In this document: one piece after another, positions 31,661 through 43,838 of the stretch
How positions within the stretch are numbered: position 1 is the stretch's first letter
Layout of the letters: each line of letters starts with the position of its first letter
Assembly: GCA_016748015.1 (NCBI GenBank)
Contig: JAAOMT010000275.1
Location: 90,455 to 154,454 of the forward strand
Length of the DNA stretch: 64,000 nt
Direction: 5' to 3'
From: Geosiphon pyriformis
Taxonomy: Eukaryota; Glomeromycota; Glomeromycetes; Archaeosporales; Geosiphonaceae
Program-made: the position numbers and the translations under genes
Notes under the pieces: generated by a model
Database searches by the model: none
The model's input: only the letters and a program-made list of their open reading frames with translations
What the model was told of the DNA's origin: nothing

Positions 31661-34600
31661 TCAGTCTAGTTTGGAAAATTGCTACTTGCAATGTTTGGGA
31701 TATGAATAATCCTGCAAAACAGGAGAATATTATTTATTGGCACAAAGATATGGGCAATTTGATTTCAATTATTACTAAGACCAAGTTACAGAGCAAGACT
31801 TGTCCATGGATTGCTGATAGGTTTAATGGTGTTTGGGTTTTTACTTCTGGTGTGGACTCTGATAACTTGGGTTCTGGTGTAGCCATTATTATGGACATTT
31901 TTCTGGCTTGTTATATGTGTAAAATTTCTGAGATTTCTGGTCAGCTTCTTTTTGTTAGGCTACTTTTCAAAAACAAACTTTCTGTTTCAATTTTGGGGCT
32001 CTATGCTGGTGTTTTTTTGTCAGTTTGGTTTTCCCAAGCTGGTGAAATCAACTTTATGATTGCTAAAGCCGTGAATAAATCTTCTTTTGTTGTTTTGGGT
32101 GGTGATTTCAATGAAGATGGTTCTCATAAGTGTGCCAGTTTCAGGAAATGCTTTGATTTTGGTTTGGTTAACTCCTTTGGTGAAAGTTCCCTTGTTAAGA
32201 CTCTTACTTGGGCCAACTCTCATGGTGTGACTAAAACAATCAACTTTTTGTTTATCTCTTCGAACTTGGTTAATGCTGTGATGAATCACAATGTGTATGG
32301 TGTTGAGGAATTCTTTGATACTGATCATTAGACTGTTTTTATGTCTGTGGGTTTGGGTGAACTTTTGGATGTGCAGTTGAACTCTATTTGCAAGCAAACA
32401 AACATGGATCAGTGGAAGTTTGATTTCAAAGGTGCTGATGTTAATAAGTGGAAAAAATTTAAAGATGCCATGTTAGCCAATGCTAGGATGCTCTTTGATG
32501 AGTTTGATGCTGCTATTAAGCACTCGGATCTGGATGCCATGTGGAATGTTTTGTGCAAGATAATGATACTTTTAGCAAATAAAATATTTAAAAAGAAGTG
32601 GTTCAAGAATATTGACAGTGTGTTCACCAAAGTTTTTTTGAAGTTTCATAAGTTGGAGCTTTTGGTTTCGAAAATTGTCAAGGCCTTTTGTGAAGAAAAT
32701 GTTGCTAGTTTTGTCTCTTTTATGAAGTGCTGGAACTCTATGGACAGTATTAAAACCTCAGTTGTTTAGGATCTCATTGACTCTGGTGCAGCCTCTAATC
32801 ATGTTCACTCAGTTTTCTCTGGTATTAGAAGTCTTATCATGTGTTCAAGCTTGCTGAATTTTTGGCAATTAAGGAAGCAAACATTAGAGCTGCTATAGAT
32901 AAGAGGATAGAAAGTTTCAAGATAAATAAGGGTCATATTATCAGGAATGTTCTGGAGTGCCCTTTCCACAAAGTGGTTTTGGACCATCTGGTAGTTGATA
33001 ATGAGCTTATTTTGGAGTCTGATTCAGTTAAATCTAAAGTGGATGTCATTATGGAAGGTTAGACTAGGAAGCATAGTGTGGTTGCTAATGTCTCTGATAT
33101 TTGGCCTCGTCAATATCAGCTATTGGACTATGTTTTTAATGAAGCCTTTTCTGGTGTCATGAGTTCAGTTAAGTTTAGTGAGCTGCTTGATGTGATTTCC
33201 AATCTGCCTGATGGCAAAGCTGCTGGTTTCTTGGGTATTACAAACAAGCTTTGGAAACATTGTGACAAGTTGATTCTGAATATGCTTTTAGTGCTTTTAA
33301 ACTTTTGCTTATCTTCCAAATCAGTGCTCAGACCTTGGGTGGAAGCTTGGGTCTCAATGATTCCTAAATCATATGAGTGAAAAGGTATTCTTATGAATAC
33401 CCACCCTATTGTTTTAATTGAAACAGCTTGTAAAATCCTTTCTAAGATTCTTTCTAATAGGATTTTTTTGGCATGCAGCTTATTTGACATTTTTTGTGGG
33501 GACAATTTTTCAGTTTTAAAAGATATGACAACTCAGTCTTCTATTTTTGCAGTTAAATCAGTAGTTGAGGATGTATTGAAAAAAAATCGAGAACTCTGAT
33601 TGGTTTTGCAGAATATGCAGAAAGCATATGATTCAGTTGGCTGGGAACATCTCAAGAAAAGTTTGGTCAGGATCAAGATGTGTGGTAAGTTTATTTGGTT
33701 TTTTGGTAGTATTCATAAAAATTGTACCAACAGGGTGATAACAGACTTTGGACTGACAAATGGTTATTGTGTGCATGATAGTTTGGACCAAGAGGAGATT
33801 TTTTCTTCTCTCTTATAATGTATATTTTATGATCCTCTACTATGCAAAGTCAAGAGACAAGAAAGCATGTGTGGTTATAAGTTAAGTTCTTATTTTATTT
33901 CAAGAAATAGTTGTGCTGAGTACCAGGCTGGGCTCTCTTCTTTTTTTGCTGCTGGTGTTTTCATTGATGATACAATTTGGATTGGTAGTAGTCAGGCAGC
34001 TACTCAATACATTTTAGATGTTGCAAGTGAATTTTTTTAGATAAATGATATTTCTATTAATAACAACAAGACAGTGGCTATTCCTATCAATTGCAGAATC
34101 AGCACTCCTTCTCTTTCTATTAGTGGCTTGCCAATCTCCATTGCCAAAAAGGGTGAATCTCATCAATATTTGGGTATTTTTCTTTCAACTAAAGGTCTCT
34201 CAAAACCTAATTTGGTGAAAACAAATTTAAACGTTCATTTTTTTACCAATTTGGTCCTGAAAAAAGCTGTCTCTAATAAGCAGTTCTTATATTTGGTGTT
34301 AGTAGTTCTTCATCCTATAGTTAGTTATAGGACTCAGTTTAGCTTTGTTCTTATTAGTACATACAACAAGTGAGATGCCTTGATACATAAGAGCTTGAAG
34401 TTTAAATTTGGCCTACCTCTCAATTTTCTTAGTGATACAATTTATTACTCTTCCTTTTATGGTTTGAAATCTTTCTCTCAAGTTTAATCTGAGAGCAAGG
34501 TGGCCTTTCTTGTTAGTTTTGCAAATTCGAGTGGCATCCTGGGCTGCTTGTTTTCTCACAGGTCTCATGACTTGCAGGTTCTGTTTTGGCACCCTGTTCA

Positions 34601-36344
34601 TCTATTGAGTTCTCCTGTGCATATTTGTGTTAGTGCTTCCAATAACTTTCTGACAGGCATAATTTGCATTCTTCTTGATTGCAATTTGTCTCTAGACAGC
34701 TCTTTGGCCAACTTCTTTTGGTTTTATGGTGAAGTCTCTATGTTTGCTGTCCTGGGTAAGTCACAGTTTCTTAGGTTTTTTCCTTCTCTCTGACAGTATG
34801 GTGTTGCTTTTGTGGATTAACTTTATGATCATCATGGTTCTGTTTTTGATTGGCACACCTTCAAGCATTAGAAAAGATTAGACCCTTGTGGTCCTGTTTC
34901 TGAGTGGTTCAAGCTTTCAGTTGTATTTCTCAATGGTGGAGGTTTCTTTTACACTCATCCCTTAGTTTCGGATGGGATTGGTTCTTTGAACATTTTTGAA
35001 TCTAGTGGTTTTGTTTCTGTCTGTGATTGTCTCTTGCAAGTTGGTGCTGATAGTTTGTCAGTGTATATGAATGAATTCTTTAGTAATTTGGGCACAGTTG
35101 GTTGTAGAGCTAACACCATTGTGTTTTTTGAGAACATTGAATTGGGTTTGGGTGTCAGTGTGTCAGATTTGATGTCATCTACTTTGGTGGAGTTGCAGGC
35201 TATTGCACTGGCTCTGGAGAGTGTTCCCCCACTGAGCTCTATTAATCTGTTTTTGGATAGTCAATCTGCTCTGGATGCCTATAAGTTTGAATTAGGTCTA
35301 ACATGTCTTGACTTTTGTAATTAGTGTTGGGTCAAACATCATCATATTGTCAATGTTATTTACAGTAAGAATTTGAAAATCAGCTGGCATAAGGTTAAAG
35401 GCAACTCTGGCATTTCAGAGAATAAGTGCATGAACACAATTGCTGGTGATGCCTCTCTTTCTGGTTGGTATTTTCCTTATTGCTTGGATAAACACTTTAT
35501 AGTGGCTGATGGTAGTTTGGTTTTTGGCAATTCCAGACATTTTGTATGTGATATTTATTGTTCAGTTTGTCATGTGTGCTGAGAGATTGGTTCTGGTTCC
35601 AAGTTTTTGGCAGGCGGTTTGCTTTCTGAGGTTGACTGGCTCTGTTTATCTTTGGTTTGGCACCCTGACTTGCACATGACTGCTGGTTTCACCAGCAGAC
35701 CTTCAGCTAATGCCTGCTCTTATTTTATAAAGGCTTTGCACTACCAGCTGCCAGTTGTTATTTGGAAATGCCTTTATAATTGACTATATCCAAGTGTGTT
35801 GTGCTTATATTGTGGCAATATAGAGACATTGGATCATGTATTTTTTTGCAAAATTGATGACTTTGTCCAACGTCAGTTGTTGGAATCCTATGTAGACTTT
35901 TGGAAGATAGTCTCTGGTTTCTCTTATTCTTCTTTAGACATATTACAACTGTTGTCTTCATGTGTTTCTGACTCCTTTTTGTCTATGGCTTTTTATAAGG
36001 GCTTTGTTTTTAATGATTGGTTTTACAAGACAGTTATCATCTTTTATGATCCCAAGGTTGCTGGTTTGGAGATTGGCAAGTTTGTGCACTTTCTTAGTCT
36101 TGATTTTAGAAATAATGTCTGGTTAGTTTATGCTAAACATTATGTTTATATAGAGAAAAATGGGTTGATTTTTCTTGATAGTTAAGTTTTTGTCTCAGTT
36201 TCTGGTTTGGCCTCTGGGTTGTTAGCTAGAGTGATCAAATTGCTTGGCATTGCTAATGCTTTTGGTGTTTGTTTTGGATTTTGCAAATCTTGTTTTTTTT
36301 TTTCAGGTGTAGGTAACTCAGTTTCAGTTCATATAGCTGTGTAG
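31657..36344 (+). pseudogene. LINE-C ORF2: endonuclease / RT / RNase H
   Basis: ATG 31657 inside the ORF1 stop. Endonuclease: WKIATCNVWDMNNP, VVLGGDFNEDGSHKC, DTDH then a stop. A one-base deletion near 32830 (relative to LINE-A) moves the rest to frame 3. RT: DGKAAGFLGITNKLWKH, AYDSVGWEHLKKSL, FIDDTIW (~33960, catalytic). RNase H is damaged: VYMNEFFSNLG replaces VYTDGSLSGLG, so the first Asp is lost. LFLDSQSALDA and ELQAIALALE are kept. C-terminal zinc motif CLYCGNIETLDHVFFC (~35800) is complete. Stops at 33060, 33597, 34038, 34371 and others, mostly at Trp/Gln/Arg positions. Ends TAG 36342-36344. Confidence 0.9.
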
Positions 36345-36480
36345 TGTTGTTTTGATCGGCCCGAGTGGCTGGTCACATATAGAAAGTGCATGATTTATGC
36401 CTAGTTTAGATCAATTTTTTGATGTATAGCACTAGGTAGTGTTTGAATTTTACTCATAAAGCAAATAAAAAAAAATAAAG
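36345..36480 (+). other. LINE-C 3' UTR and A-rich tail
   Basis: tgttttgatcggcccgagtg, then gctggtcacatatagaaag and ttgatgtatagcactaggta, ending in an A-rich tract near 36466-36480. The same tail occurs in LINE-A, LINE-B and the fragment at 63037. Confidence 0.8.
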
Positions 36481-36949
36481 CAAAAAATACAAAATAAAAT
36501 GAATATATTTCTTTTTACAATCTATAATATTCTCAAAAAATTCAAAAAAATGAAATAATAAAACATACAGATAATAATAATTAGCCAAAAAAGATTACAG
36601 AAAATACTTTAAAAGTATTAAGACAAATTATTTATAGAAATTTCTTAGTTTTATTTAGATATTTAGTAATAAAATTGGCTAAAAAAAAATAAAATATTTT
36701 TTATGTTATTATTTAAAACTATTTATTTAACTTTAATTATAAAAAATTTTTTTTAAAACAACTTTAATGCTGACTAAAAAACATAAACAAAAACGTATAA
36801 AATAGGCCAAAAACACTTAAATAATAATTAAAAAAACAGTTTTTATTAATAAAATGTCTTTTCAAATTTTTTAAAACATAATAAAATATTAGTACAAAAG
36901 TATTTAATTTACAGATTAGATATCACCTAGTTCAAATGATCGACAAATG
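36481..36949. other. AT-rich spacer, nothing recognised
   Basis: Very low-complexity A/T sequence. I see no match to any element of the window and no coding pattern on either strand. Confidence 0.5.
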
Positions 36950-37950
36950 ATAATCAAATTTAGCAGTTATACATATTATAATTTTTTCTTTGTTTTTAAA
37001 TGTTCTGTTTTTCTTAACATTTGTTATAATATGGCTCAAAATTAACAATACATTGTAAATCTTCTTGACAAAAGTCTTATTATTTCTGAAACATATTATG
37101 GTTTGTTTACTTGAAATTGGTGAATTCAAAAACAATTTGAAAATAAGATTTTTACTATACTTTACTGACTGTATATGTATATTGATTTTAAACTAAACAA
37201 ACAACAGTTTATAATGACAATAGTAAAACAAATTAATTGTCAGAAACCTGGCTTTATTTGTACTAGTGGTTCAGAATCTAGTAATATTAAAAACTTACTT
37301 TTAATTGCAATCAATACTTTGTATTAAAGTATATTTGGTGTCAAGACAGAATACTCAGGTCTTTTAATCCTTGGTTTTAATAATAAAGCTCTTGTTCAGA
37401 AATTAACAAAAAATATTTCATTTGTATTATTGTTTCTAAAAGTTAATAAACATACAATTATTATTAATTCAATTGGATGTTTATCTTTCAAAAATTACTA
37501 TGGTGCAGAAACAAAATATATCTTAATAATAATAATAAAGATAAGTAGACAATAATAACTTATTGTACAAGAAATTAACAAATCTGCTTATTATTTACAT
37601 ATATATTAAGATGAAATATGTATTAGATTAATTGAAGGCAAAACATCCAACAACATTTAGAAAAAATTAGAAATTCTTACCAAATATGATAAAGAAACTC
37701 TTTTTGGTATCAAACATTCTGATACACAATCCTTATTCTAATTAATAAATTATAAAAAATTATTTGTATGTACACCAAATAAATAGAGTGATAAAAACAT
37801 ACTGAAATACATTTTTAATAAGCAGATTAAGTTAAGAAAAATTCCTATGCAAATGTTAGATTAAATGGCTTTGTTTTATGAATAGTATAATTAAAAAAGC
37901 AATATTGTCCAATTTCTAAAAATATTGGAAAAATTTATTTGTCAGATTAT
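36950..37950 (+). pseudogene. Possible decayed endonuclease of an unrelated LINE
   Basis: Broken frames on the + strand give fragments in an order reminiscent of an APE endonuclease: ISETYYGLFT near 37080-37105, then FGVKTEYSGLLILGFNN (37330-37390), NISFVLLFLKVNKHTIIIN (37410-37470), then KYDKETLFGIKHSDTQS (~37683-37733). Many stops and frameshifts. I cannot confirm the family; it may equally be the 5' part of the HTH/DDE-like gene that follows. Confidence 0.3.
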
Positions 37951-38049
37951 ACTATATCAAAAAAAAATTATCTGCTTGATGAGTCATGTTTCAAAATTAT
38001 GGATGTTATGAAATTACTCCATATAGTAAAAAAATAGCAAACATAGAAT

Positions 38050-38440
38050 TTTAGACTAAATCAAACACGTCTGATTATGATAAAAATATTTTAGAAGCAT
38101 TATATAATACTGATTTTTTATATATAATATTATCTGAACCAATAATTATTAACAATTCAAAAGAAGTAGTTACTTTTTGGGAGAGTTTTAGATTAACTTA
38201 CAAATCTAATATTGATAGAGCATATGATAAGATTAGAATTTTGTTTATTATTGTGGAAAAGTTTTCTTATTTAATATTAAAACAACAGCTTAAGATAAGA
38301 AATCAAGATCTTTATAATATGTTATATTCTAATACTTATTATAAAATTAGATTAGATCAGATACAATAAATGCTGCAAGAAAACATACAAGATTATATGG
38401 TTCTGAATTATCTCCTTTTGAGAAACCAAAGTGTATTTGC
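38050..38440 (+). pseudogene. HTH/DDE-like gene, 5' part (interrupted by Ty3-3)
   Basis: Fragments IRILFIIVEKFSYLILKQQL (38230-38290, helix-turn-helix-like) and INAARKHTRLYGSELSPFEK (38366-38425), then PKCIC up to 38440. The last frame continues exactly into 59596 once Ty3-3 and one copy of its 4-bp flank are removed (TGT ATT TGC | CAA AAA ATG TTC). So 38050-38440 and 59596 onwards are one gene. Function not established; see the 3' part. Confidence 0.55.
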
Positions 38441-39401
38441 TGTTACTGAAGGTTTTTGGTTTTTTTTCTTGAATGTTGTTAATGTTAATTTGCTATGAAT
38501 TCACGTTTTTAGGAAGTAGTTGAACCTCTAATAACTGAATTTATCTTCAAATTATTTTTTATAATTTGAACTGCTGGGCTTATAAATGAAATAGCCAATT
38601 CCTTGCCAGTTACTTTATGTAGTTACATTGTAGTAAATGTCAACTTTTTCCCAGAAATTGCTCATCTGAAAGCTCACTAAAAATATGTAGTTACTTTGCT
38701 GTGAAAGTTAACTCTTCTACAAGAATCTCATTTGTAGGTTACTCTAATGATTATAATAAGAAAAGAAAAGAAATATAAAAGAAATAGAATTTTGTTAAGA
38801 GAAAACGTTTTCTATTCAGGCCTGGAGTCACTAACAGATTATTGAAATTGGTAGCTAATTAATTTTAAAATGTTAGTTGTGTTAAGAGAATTTCAAGTGT
38901 AATAATTTAAGAATTTGGTTTTTGAATATTTAATTTTTATTTGAATATGTAAAAGATGATTTGTTTCAATTAAGATATCTAAAGTAAGATACTATAGTAA
39001 GATACTATGAGAAGATACATTTTCTTGAAGAGAGAAGCTCTTCTTTTATACAACTTGTTGTAATACTAGTCTTTGAACTTGCACTTTTCTCTTTGCTATA
39101 ATTTGGGTGAACTAAAGATACATTTTGGCAAACTACAAGTTATTTCACTGAACTATTGATTATTTCGGCCAATTTTCATTAATTTCGGTGAATTTTGACT
39201 ATGTTAAATGGTTCAGGGTATTGTGTAATTTGATCATCTTAATTTTTAGAGTACAAATTGGATTATTGATTGAGTAATAATATTTGATAATTTGATTAAA
39301 TATTAAGTAATAATCGAAATAATAATAATATATGCTAATTAATAATAGGAATTATAAGAGTAATTTCATGCTAATTAATAGCTAAAATTCTACTGATAAC
39401 A
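38441..39401 (-). repeat. Ty3-3 3' LTR
   Basis: 961 bp, on the minus strand TGTTATCAGTAG...CAGTAACA. It aligns with 58621-59591 throughout: aggcctggagtcactaacag, the TATA region ttcttttatacaacttg, and the GAAAT-type array near 39100-39200. Confidence 0.9.
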
Positions 39402-40047
39402 TAATCTCCTCCTTAAGACTAAGCTCTATCAAAGTCCAAGCACTATCTGTAATGTTAAGATAGTGGTCCAAAATAATTGAAGTAATCTGGTCTGAAAATT
39501 GTTGAAATTTCAGTTTTGTGAGTTTGCCAATGTATTGAACTTTTATTGGTTGTAGTATTAGATTTTGTAGAATATTTTTGCAAGTGTTAAACAAATCATA
39601 AAGTCTAAAAGCTGCTCTAAGTTTGTAGCAAGTGTTTGTTGGTCCAGCTACTGTCTTAAATTTATCGTGAATTTGTTTTTGTATAGCCTTAGGAGTGATA
39701 TTGATTGCTTTAAGTTCCAGTTTTCATTCATAAAGTGTTTTTCTAATATGAAAATATCTATATATAAGGGTATGTTTATTGTTTTGTTCATTAAGAAATA
39801 GTAAAAGTTTTTGTTAAATTGTGGTATTTGGTAGAATGTCAATAAGAGCAATTAAAAGGTTTTCTTTCAGTGCTTGCTTCAAAAGTTCTGGTAACCTATT
39901 TTTAAAGTGATTTTTTGTTTTTCTTCTATAGGGGTAATAGTTCTAAGAATTATTTACTACTAGAGCTGTGGTTTTTTTCTAAATATAATTAATTTGACTT
40001 CTATTAATCGTTATGGATAAGTTAGGAAGTGTTTTCAAAGCTAACAT
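39382..40047 (-). pseudogene. Ty3-3 3' accessory ORF (broken)
   Basis: Homologue of the Ty3-1 225-codon ORF. It starts at the equivalent MLALK (ATG 40047-40045), with a frame change between about 39850 and 39650. The best-kept part is FNTCKNILQNLILQPIKVQY and LKFQQFSDQITSIILDHYLN, ending LSLKEEIML across the polypurine tract and into the LTR, as in Ty3-1. Function unknown. Confidence 0.65.
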
Positions 40048-40254
40048 TAATTTTTGGAATATTTGTTGAATATTTCGGAGAATAATCATGATAAAAATAA
40101 CTAACTAATAAACAAAATTTGAAAAAGAAAATTATTTTTGGGTATAGAGTTTTTATTTGTTTTTGGGTTTGAATGTTTCTTCTAATTATTTACTATTTTT
40201 GATTTATGTTTTGTGTATTTTAAAGGAGTTTTGTGAAAATGTTGAATTAAGTGT

Positions 40255-41330
40255 TCAAGTTTTGTTGTTTTATTATAATTATTGATTCTAAATTTCGGAG
40301 AATATCTTTAGGATTAATTAAAAGAGAATGTGTACCAATTTGTGAAATTAATGGTTCAGTATTGTTTCTGGAATGATAGTGTTTCAATCAATTTTTATGT
40401 ACAACTTTTGCTAGTACTTTGTTATCAAGTCTTAACTTATATGATCCATTATCTAAAATTTCGTAAATATAAAATGGTCCATCCCATTTATGTTCAAATT
40501 TTCCACTCCATTGTTTTTCAGCCTTAGTTCTGTGTAAAAGAACTTTATTTCCAACTTTAAATTTATTGGTAACTGGTGACAGTTTGTTGTCATGTTTTTT
40601 TTTTTGTTGAGCTTAAGAGTATTTAATATAAATGGCTGCTATGTGTCTCTTTTTTTTCAATGTACTAAGAAGAGTGTAGACTCTTCTTTGATGTGTTTCT
40701 TAGAAGTTTTCTTCATTAATTGGTTGCACTGAGTATGTTTCTACTGTGAAATTAATTGGTAATGTTGCTGTCTTTCCATAAGTAAGATCAAATGGTGTGT
40801 GTTTTATAATATCTTGTTTTAGTGTTCTGTATGCTAGTAATACTGATAGAATAAAGATATCCTATTCCTGCTCAAAATCTGTTAAGACTTTGGTTAAAGA
40901 TTCACACAATGTTCTGTTAAAATGTTCTACAAGTCCATTTGTTTGGAAGTAATAAGATGATGATAAAGATTTTTTGATATTGAATTGTTCACAAATTTCT
41001 TGTATCAAGTTGTTCACAAAATATGTTCCTTGATTAGATAAAAGTTCAATTGGACATCCATGTCTACAAATAATGTCTTCATAGATGAAATTTGCTACTG
41101 ATTTTGCATCTGCTCTTTGGATGGTTCTAGCTTTAGGCCATTTGGTAAGATAATCCACTACAACTGCAATATAACGATTTCCTTGGGTTGTGATAGGTAA
41201 TGGTCCAACTAAATCAATTCCAATTCTGTTAAAAGATTGTTCAACTTTGATTGGATTTAAAGGTTTTGTGGAGTGAGTTTTTTCTCTTCTTTAACAACTA
41301 TCACAAAATTTTATATATTGTCAAATGTTT
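40255..41330 (-). pseudogene. Ty3-3 integrase (broken)
   Basis: Core frame 41158-40862: MDYLTKWPKARTIQ, ELLSNQGTYF (second catalytic Asp read as Asn), LVEHFNRTL. Then AYRTLKQ-like sequence, the C-terminal KVGNKVLLHRTKAEKQW-type region near 40500-40560 and GSYKL near 40430. A zinc-finger remnant lies near 41280-41330. Several stops. Same domain order as the Ty3-1 integrase. Confidence 0.75.
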
Positions 41331-41499
41331 TTTTGCATGTAAGGCCAAAAATAATGTTCAAGAGTTCTTTGAATTGTTCCATCTCTTCTCAAGTGTACTA
41401 AAGAAAAATCTGTGTACATGTTGTATAGAATTGTTTTTTTTTTATTTTCCTGTACTAATCTAAGTGGTTGGTTTGAGTTTTTGCAATTTTTGTAATAGA

Positions 41500-43163
41500 T
41501 TTTGTTGTGATGTATGAAATATTATTTGGATTGGTATTGTAATCAATGTTTTTCACTTGGAAACCAATCTTCTGACATGATAAAAGTCTCCAAATAGTTT
41601 TTAAGGTTGTTGTAATTTCTGGAGTCCATTGTTGTTTGGTTATTTTGTTGGTAGATTGTGGTGAATTTGTTGTTAGTGTTAATTTTGTCTCATTCTTGAG
41701 AGGCTATCAACATTTGTGTGTAGTTTTCCTAGTTTATGGTGTACAATATATTTGTAATCTGCTAGGAAATCATTTTATTGAGACTGTTTGGCATTTTGTT
41801 TTGTTTTATTTTTATTGAACCATTTGAGGCCAATATTGTTAGTTATAATGTCAAATTTTTTTCCATTCTTTAAGTATTATTGGAAATGTTTAAGAGCCCA
41901 AATGACTGCAGCAGTTTCTAATTCAGTTGAGCCATATTTGAATTTTGTTGGCTTGAGTGTTCTACTAACATAAGCAATAACTTACTCTTGGCCATTTTCA
42001 TCCAATTGTGATAGAATGGTACCAAATACTATGTGTAAAGCATCAGTGGCTAGTTGAAATTATTTGTTGAAGTCTGGGTAAGCAAGAACTGAAGCTGTTG
42101 TTAATTTTGTCTTGAGAGTTTCAAAAGCTTTTTGTTGTTTTTCAGTCCATTGGTATGTCACGTTTTTGTTGGTAAGATAATTGAGTGGTTTGGCAATCTC
42201 TGAGAATCCTTTTATGAATTTTTGATAGTATGAGGCTAATTCTATAAATCCTCGTAGTTCTGTGGTATTTCTGGGTGTTTGAAAGTTTTTCACAGCACTG
42301 ATTGTTCCAGGATTTGGTTTGATTCTATCTTTGCTAACTATGTGTTCAAAAAAAATTAAAATTGTTTTTTCAAAGTGAAATTTCTCAATGTTTAATTTTA
42401 ATCCTGCTTTCCATAATCATTGAAAGCTTGGTGAGTATACATTAGTGTTATTAAAATAGACAACTACTGATTGCTACAAGAGTCCTTTATATACAACATC
42501 CATAAGTCATTGGAATGTTGCTGGTGCATTATAGAGTTCAAAAGACATAACATTGAACTCATAGTTTCTTCTTTGAGTGGTGAATGCTGTTTTGGATTGA
42601 TCTTTTGGGTCTATTTTGACTTGCTAATATCCACTTTCCAAGTTTAAAGTTGAGAAAAACTTGGCTTTTCCTAAAGCATCTAACATGTCATCAATTTTTG
42701 GAAGTGGATAGGCATCTCCAATTGTCATGCTGTTAAGCTGACAATAATCTACACAAAATCTGATTTTTCTGTTTTTCTTTTTAACAAGTACTACTGGTGA
42801 GGCCTAAGGACTTTTTGATGATTAAATCAATCTATTATTAAGCATTCTTTGGATCTCTTCTCTAATGAATTGGTGGCTGGCAGGTGGTACTTGATAAGCT
42901 TGTTGTTGTTTTGGTAGAGCATCTTCTGTGTAGATTTGGTGTTGAACAATATCAGTTTTTCCAAGATTATTGTTGTCTTTTGCAAATATATCTGCAAATT
43001 CAGCTATGAGCTGTTTCAATTGTCTTTGTTGTTGGGGTTTCGAAGAACCCATGTTGATTCAGGAGAGTTTTTCTTCCAACAGGTGATAGTTTTCAGTTGT
43101 AGAAATGATATTTGGATTTGAAAGTAGAGTATGTCTTATAATTTCGATAAAATTAGAGACAAT
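41500..43163 (-). pseudogene. Ty3-3 reverse transcriptase and RNase H (catalytic box mutated)
   Basis: RT start QLKQLIAEFADIFAKDNNNL (~43020), [45 protein letters not shown]. The catalytic box reads VVYFNNTNVY (~42445-42470) instead of YLDD: both Asp codons became Asn by G-to-A changes. Then GFIELASYYQKFIKGFSEIA and RNase H FQLATDALHIVFGTILSQ (~42040), ELETAAVIWALKHF. Several stops. Inactive. Confidence 0.85.
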
Positions 43164-43838
43164 TTAAGAGTTTTTATCTTGGAAGATATTGCTATATATG
43201 ATTCCAATTTCTAATTTATTCAATAAGACAATAAGATAATTATTGGGGTTGTAAAATATAACTCGAAATTTTTTCATTCTTTCAGGAATATAAACATTTG
43301 AGATTGAAATTTTATGCTCTAAACAGATTTGTTCATTGGATTCAAATATTTGTTGGGTAGTGGTGGGTTTTGAGCAAGTGTAAATTTTGTGATGTTCACC
43401 AAAAGATGAAATGATAATTGGTTGAAGAAGTTGAAGAATCTGGTGAGATTCATTCTGTGTATTGAAAGCTATGTTTACTGGAACTGTAAATTGTCCAGTT
43501 GAACCAAAATCTTGTATTTTTTTTTTACTTTTTCCCAATTGTTCTCTGTTATTAACTAATTGTAAACCCGAAATGTTGATTAAGAGTAGGTAAATTGCTT
43601 GGGCAATTTTTTTGGCATGTTCAATTCTGAATAGTTTGTCTGTTTCATTCTGTAACATAATAGTAATGTCTCCAGTATATCCTGCATCTATAACTCCTCC
43701 TCTAATGTTGATTTCTTTGCTTGCCAATGATGATCTGGATGCAATTTGAACTATTGCTCCAGGTGGAATTTCAAGAGCAATTTTTAGATTGATTTTTGTT
43801 AATGACTTTGGTTGGAAAATCAAAGTATTTTTTCTTGG
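43164..43838 (-). pseudogene. Ty3-3 dUTPase, C-terminal part (motifs 2-5)
   Basis: Continues from 55149 across the Ty3-2 insertion: (P)RKNTLIFQPKSL, motif 2 ASRSSLASKEI, motif 3 GGVIDAGYTGDITIML (catalytic Asp kept), motif 4 KKIAQAIYLLL, motif 5 KKIQDFGSTGQF (Arg-Gly lost). It then reads without a stop into the RT linker (RVIFYNPNNYLIVLLNK), showing that dUTPase and RT are one polyprotein. The frame ends at 43164. Confidence 0.88.

Larger units (their letters stand above)
29826..36480 (+). mobile_element. LINE-C, nearly full-length non-LTR retrotransposon
   Basis: 5' leader (~29826-29938, ending gtagcaaaatgg), ORF1, ORF2, conserved tail and A-rich end. ORF2 has one frameshift (near 32830) and a number of stops. 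ORF1 has three in-frame stops near 30570-30610. The 5' end abuts decayed Ty3-0, so it probably inserted there. Closest to LINE-A in tail and ORF2. Confidence 0.9.
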
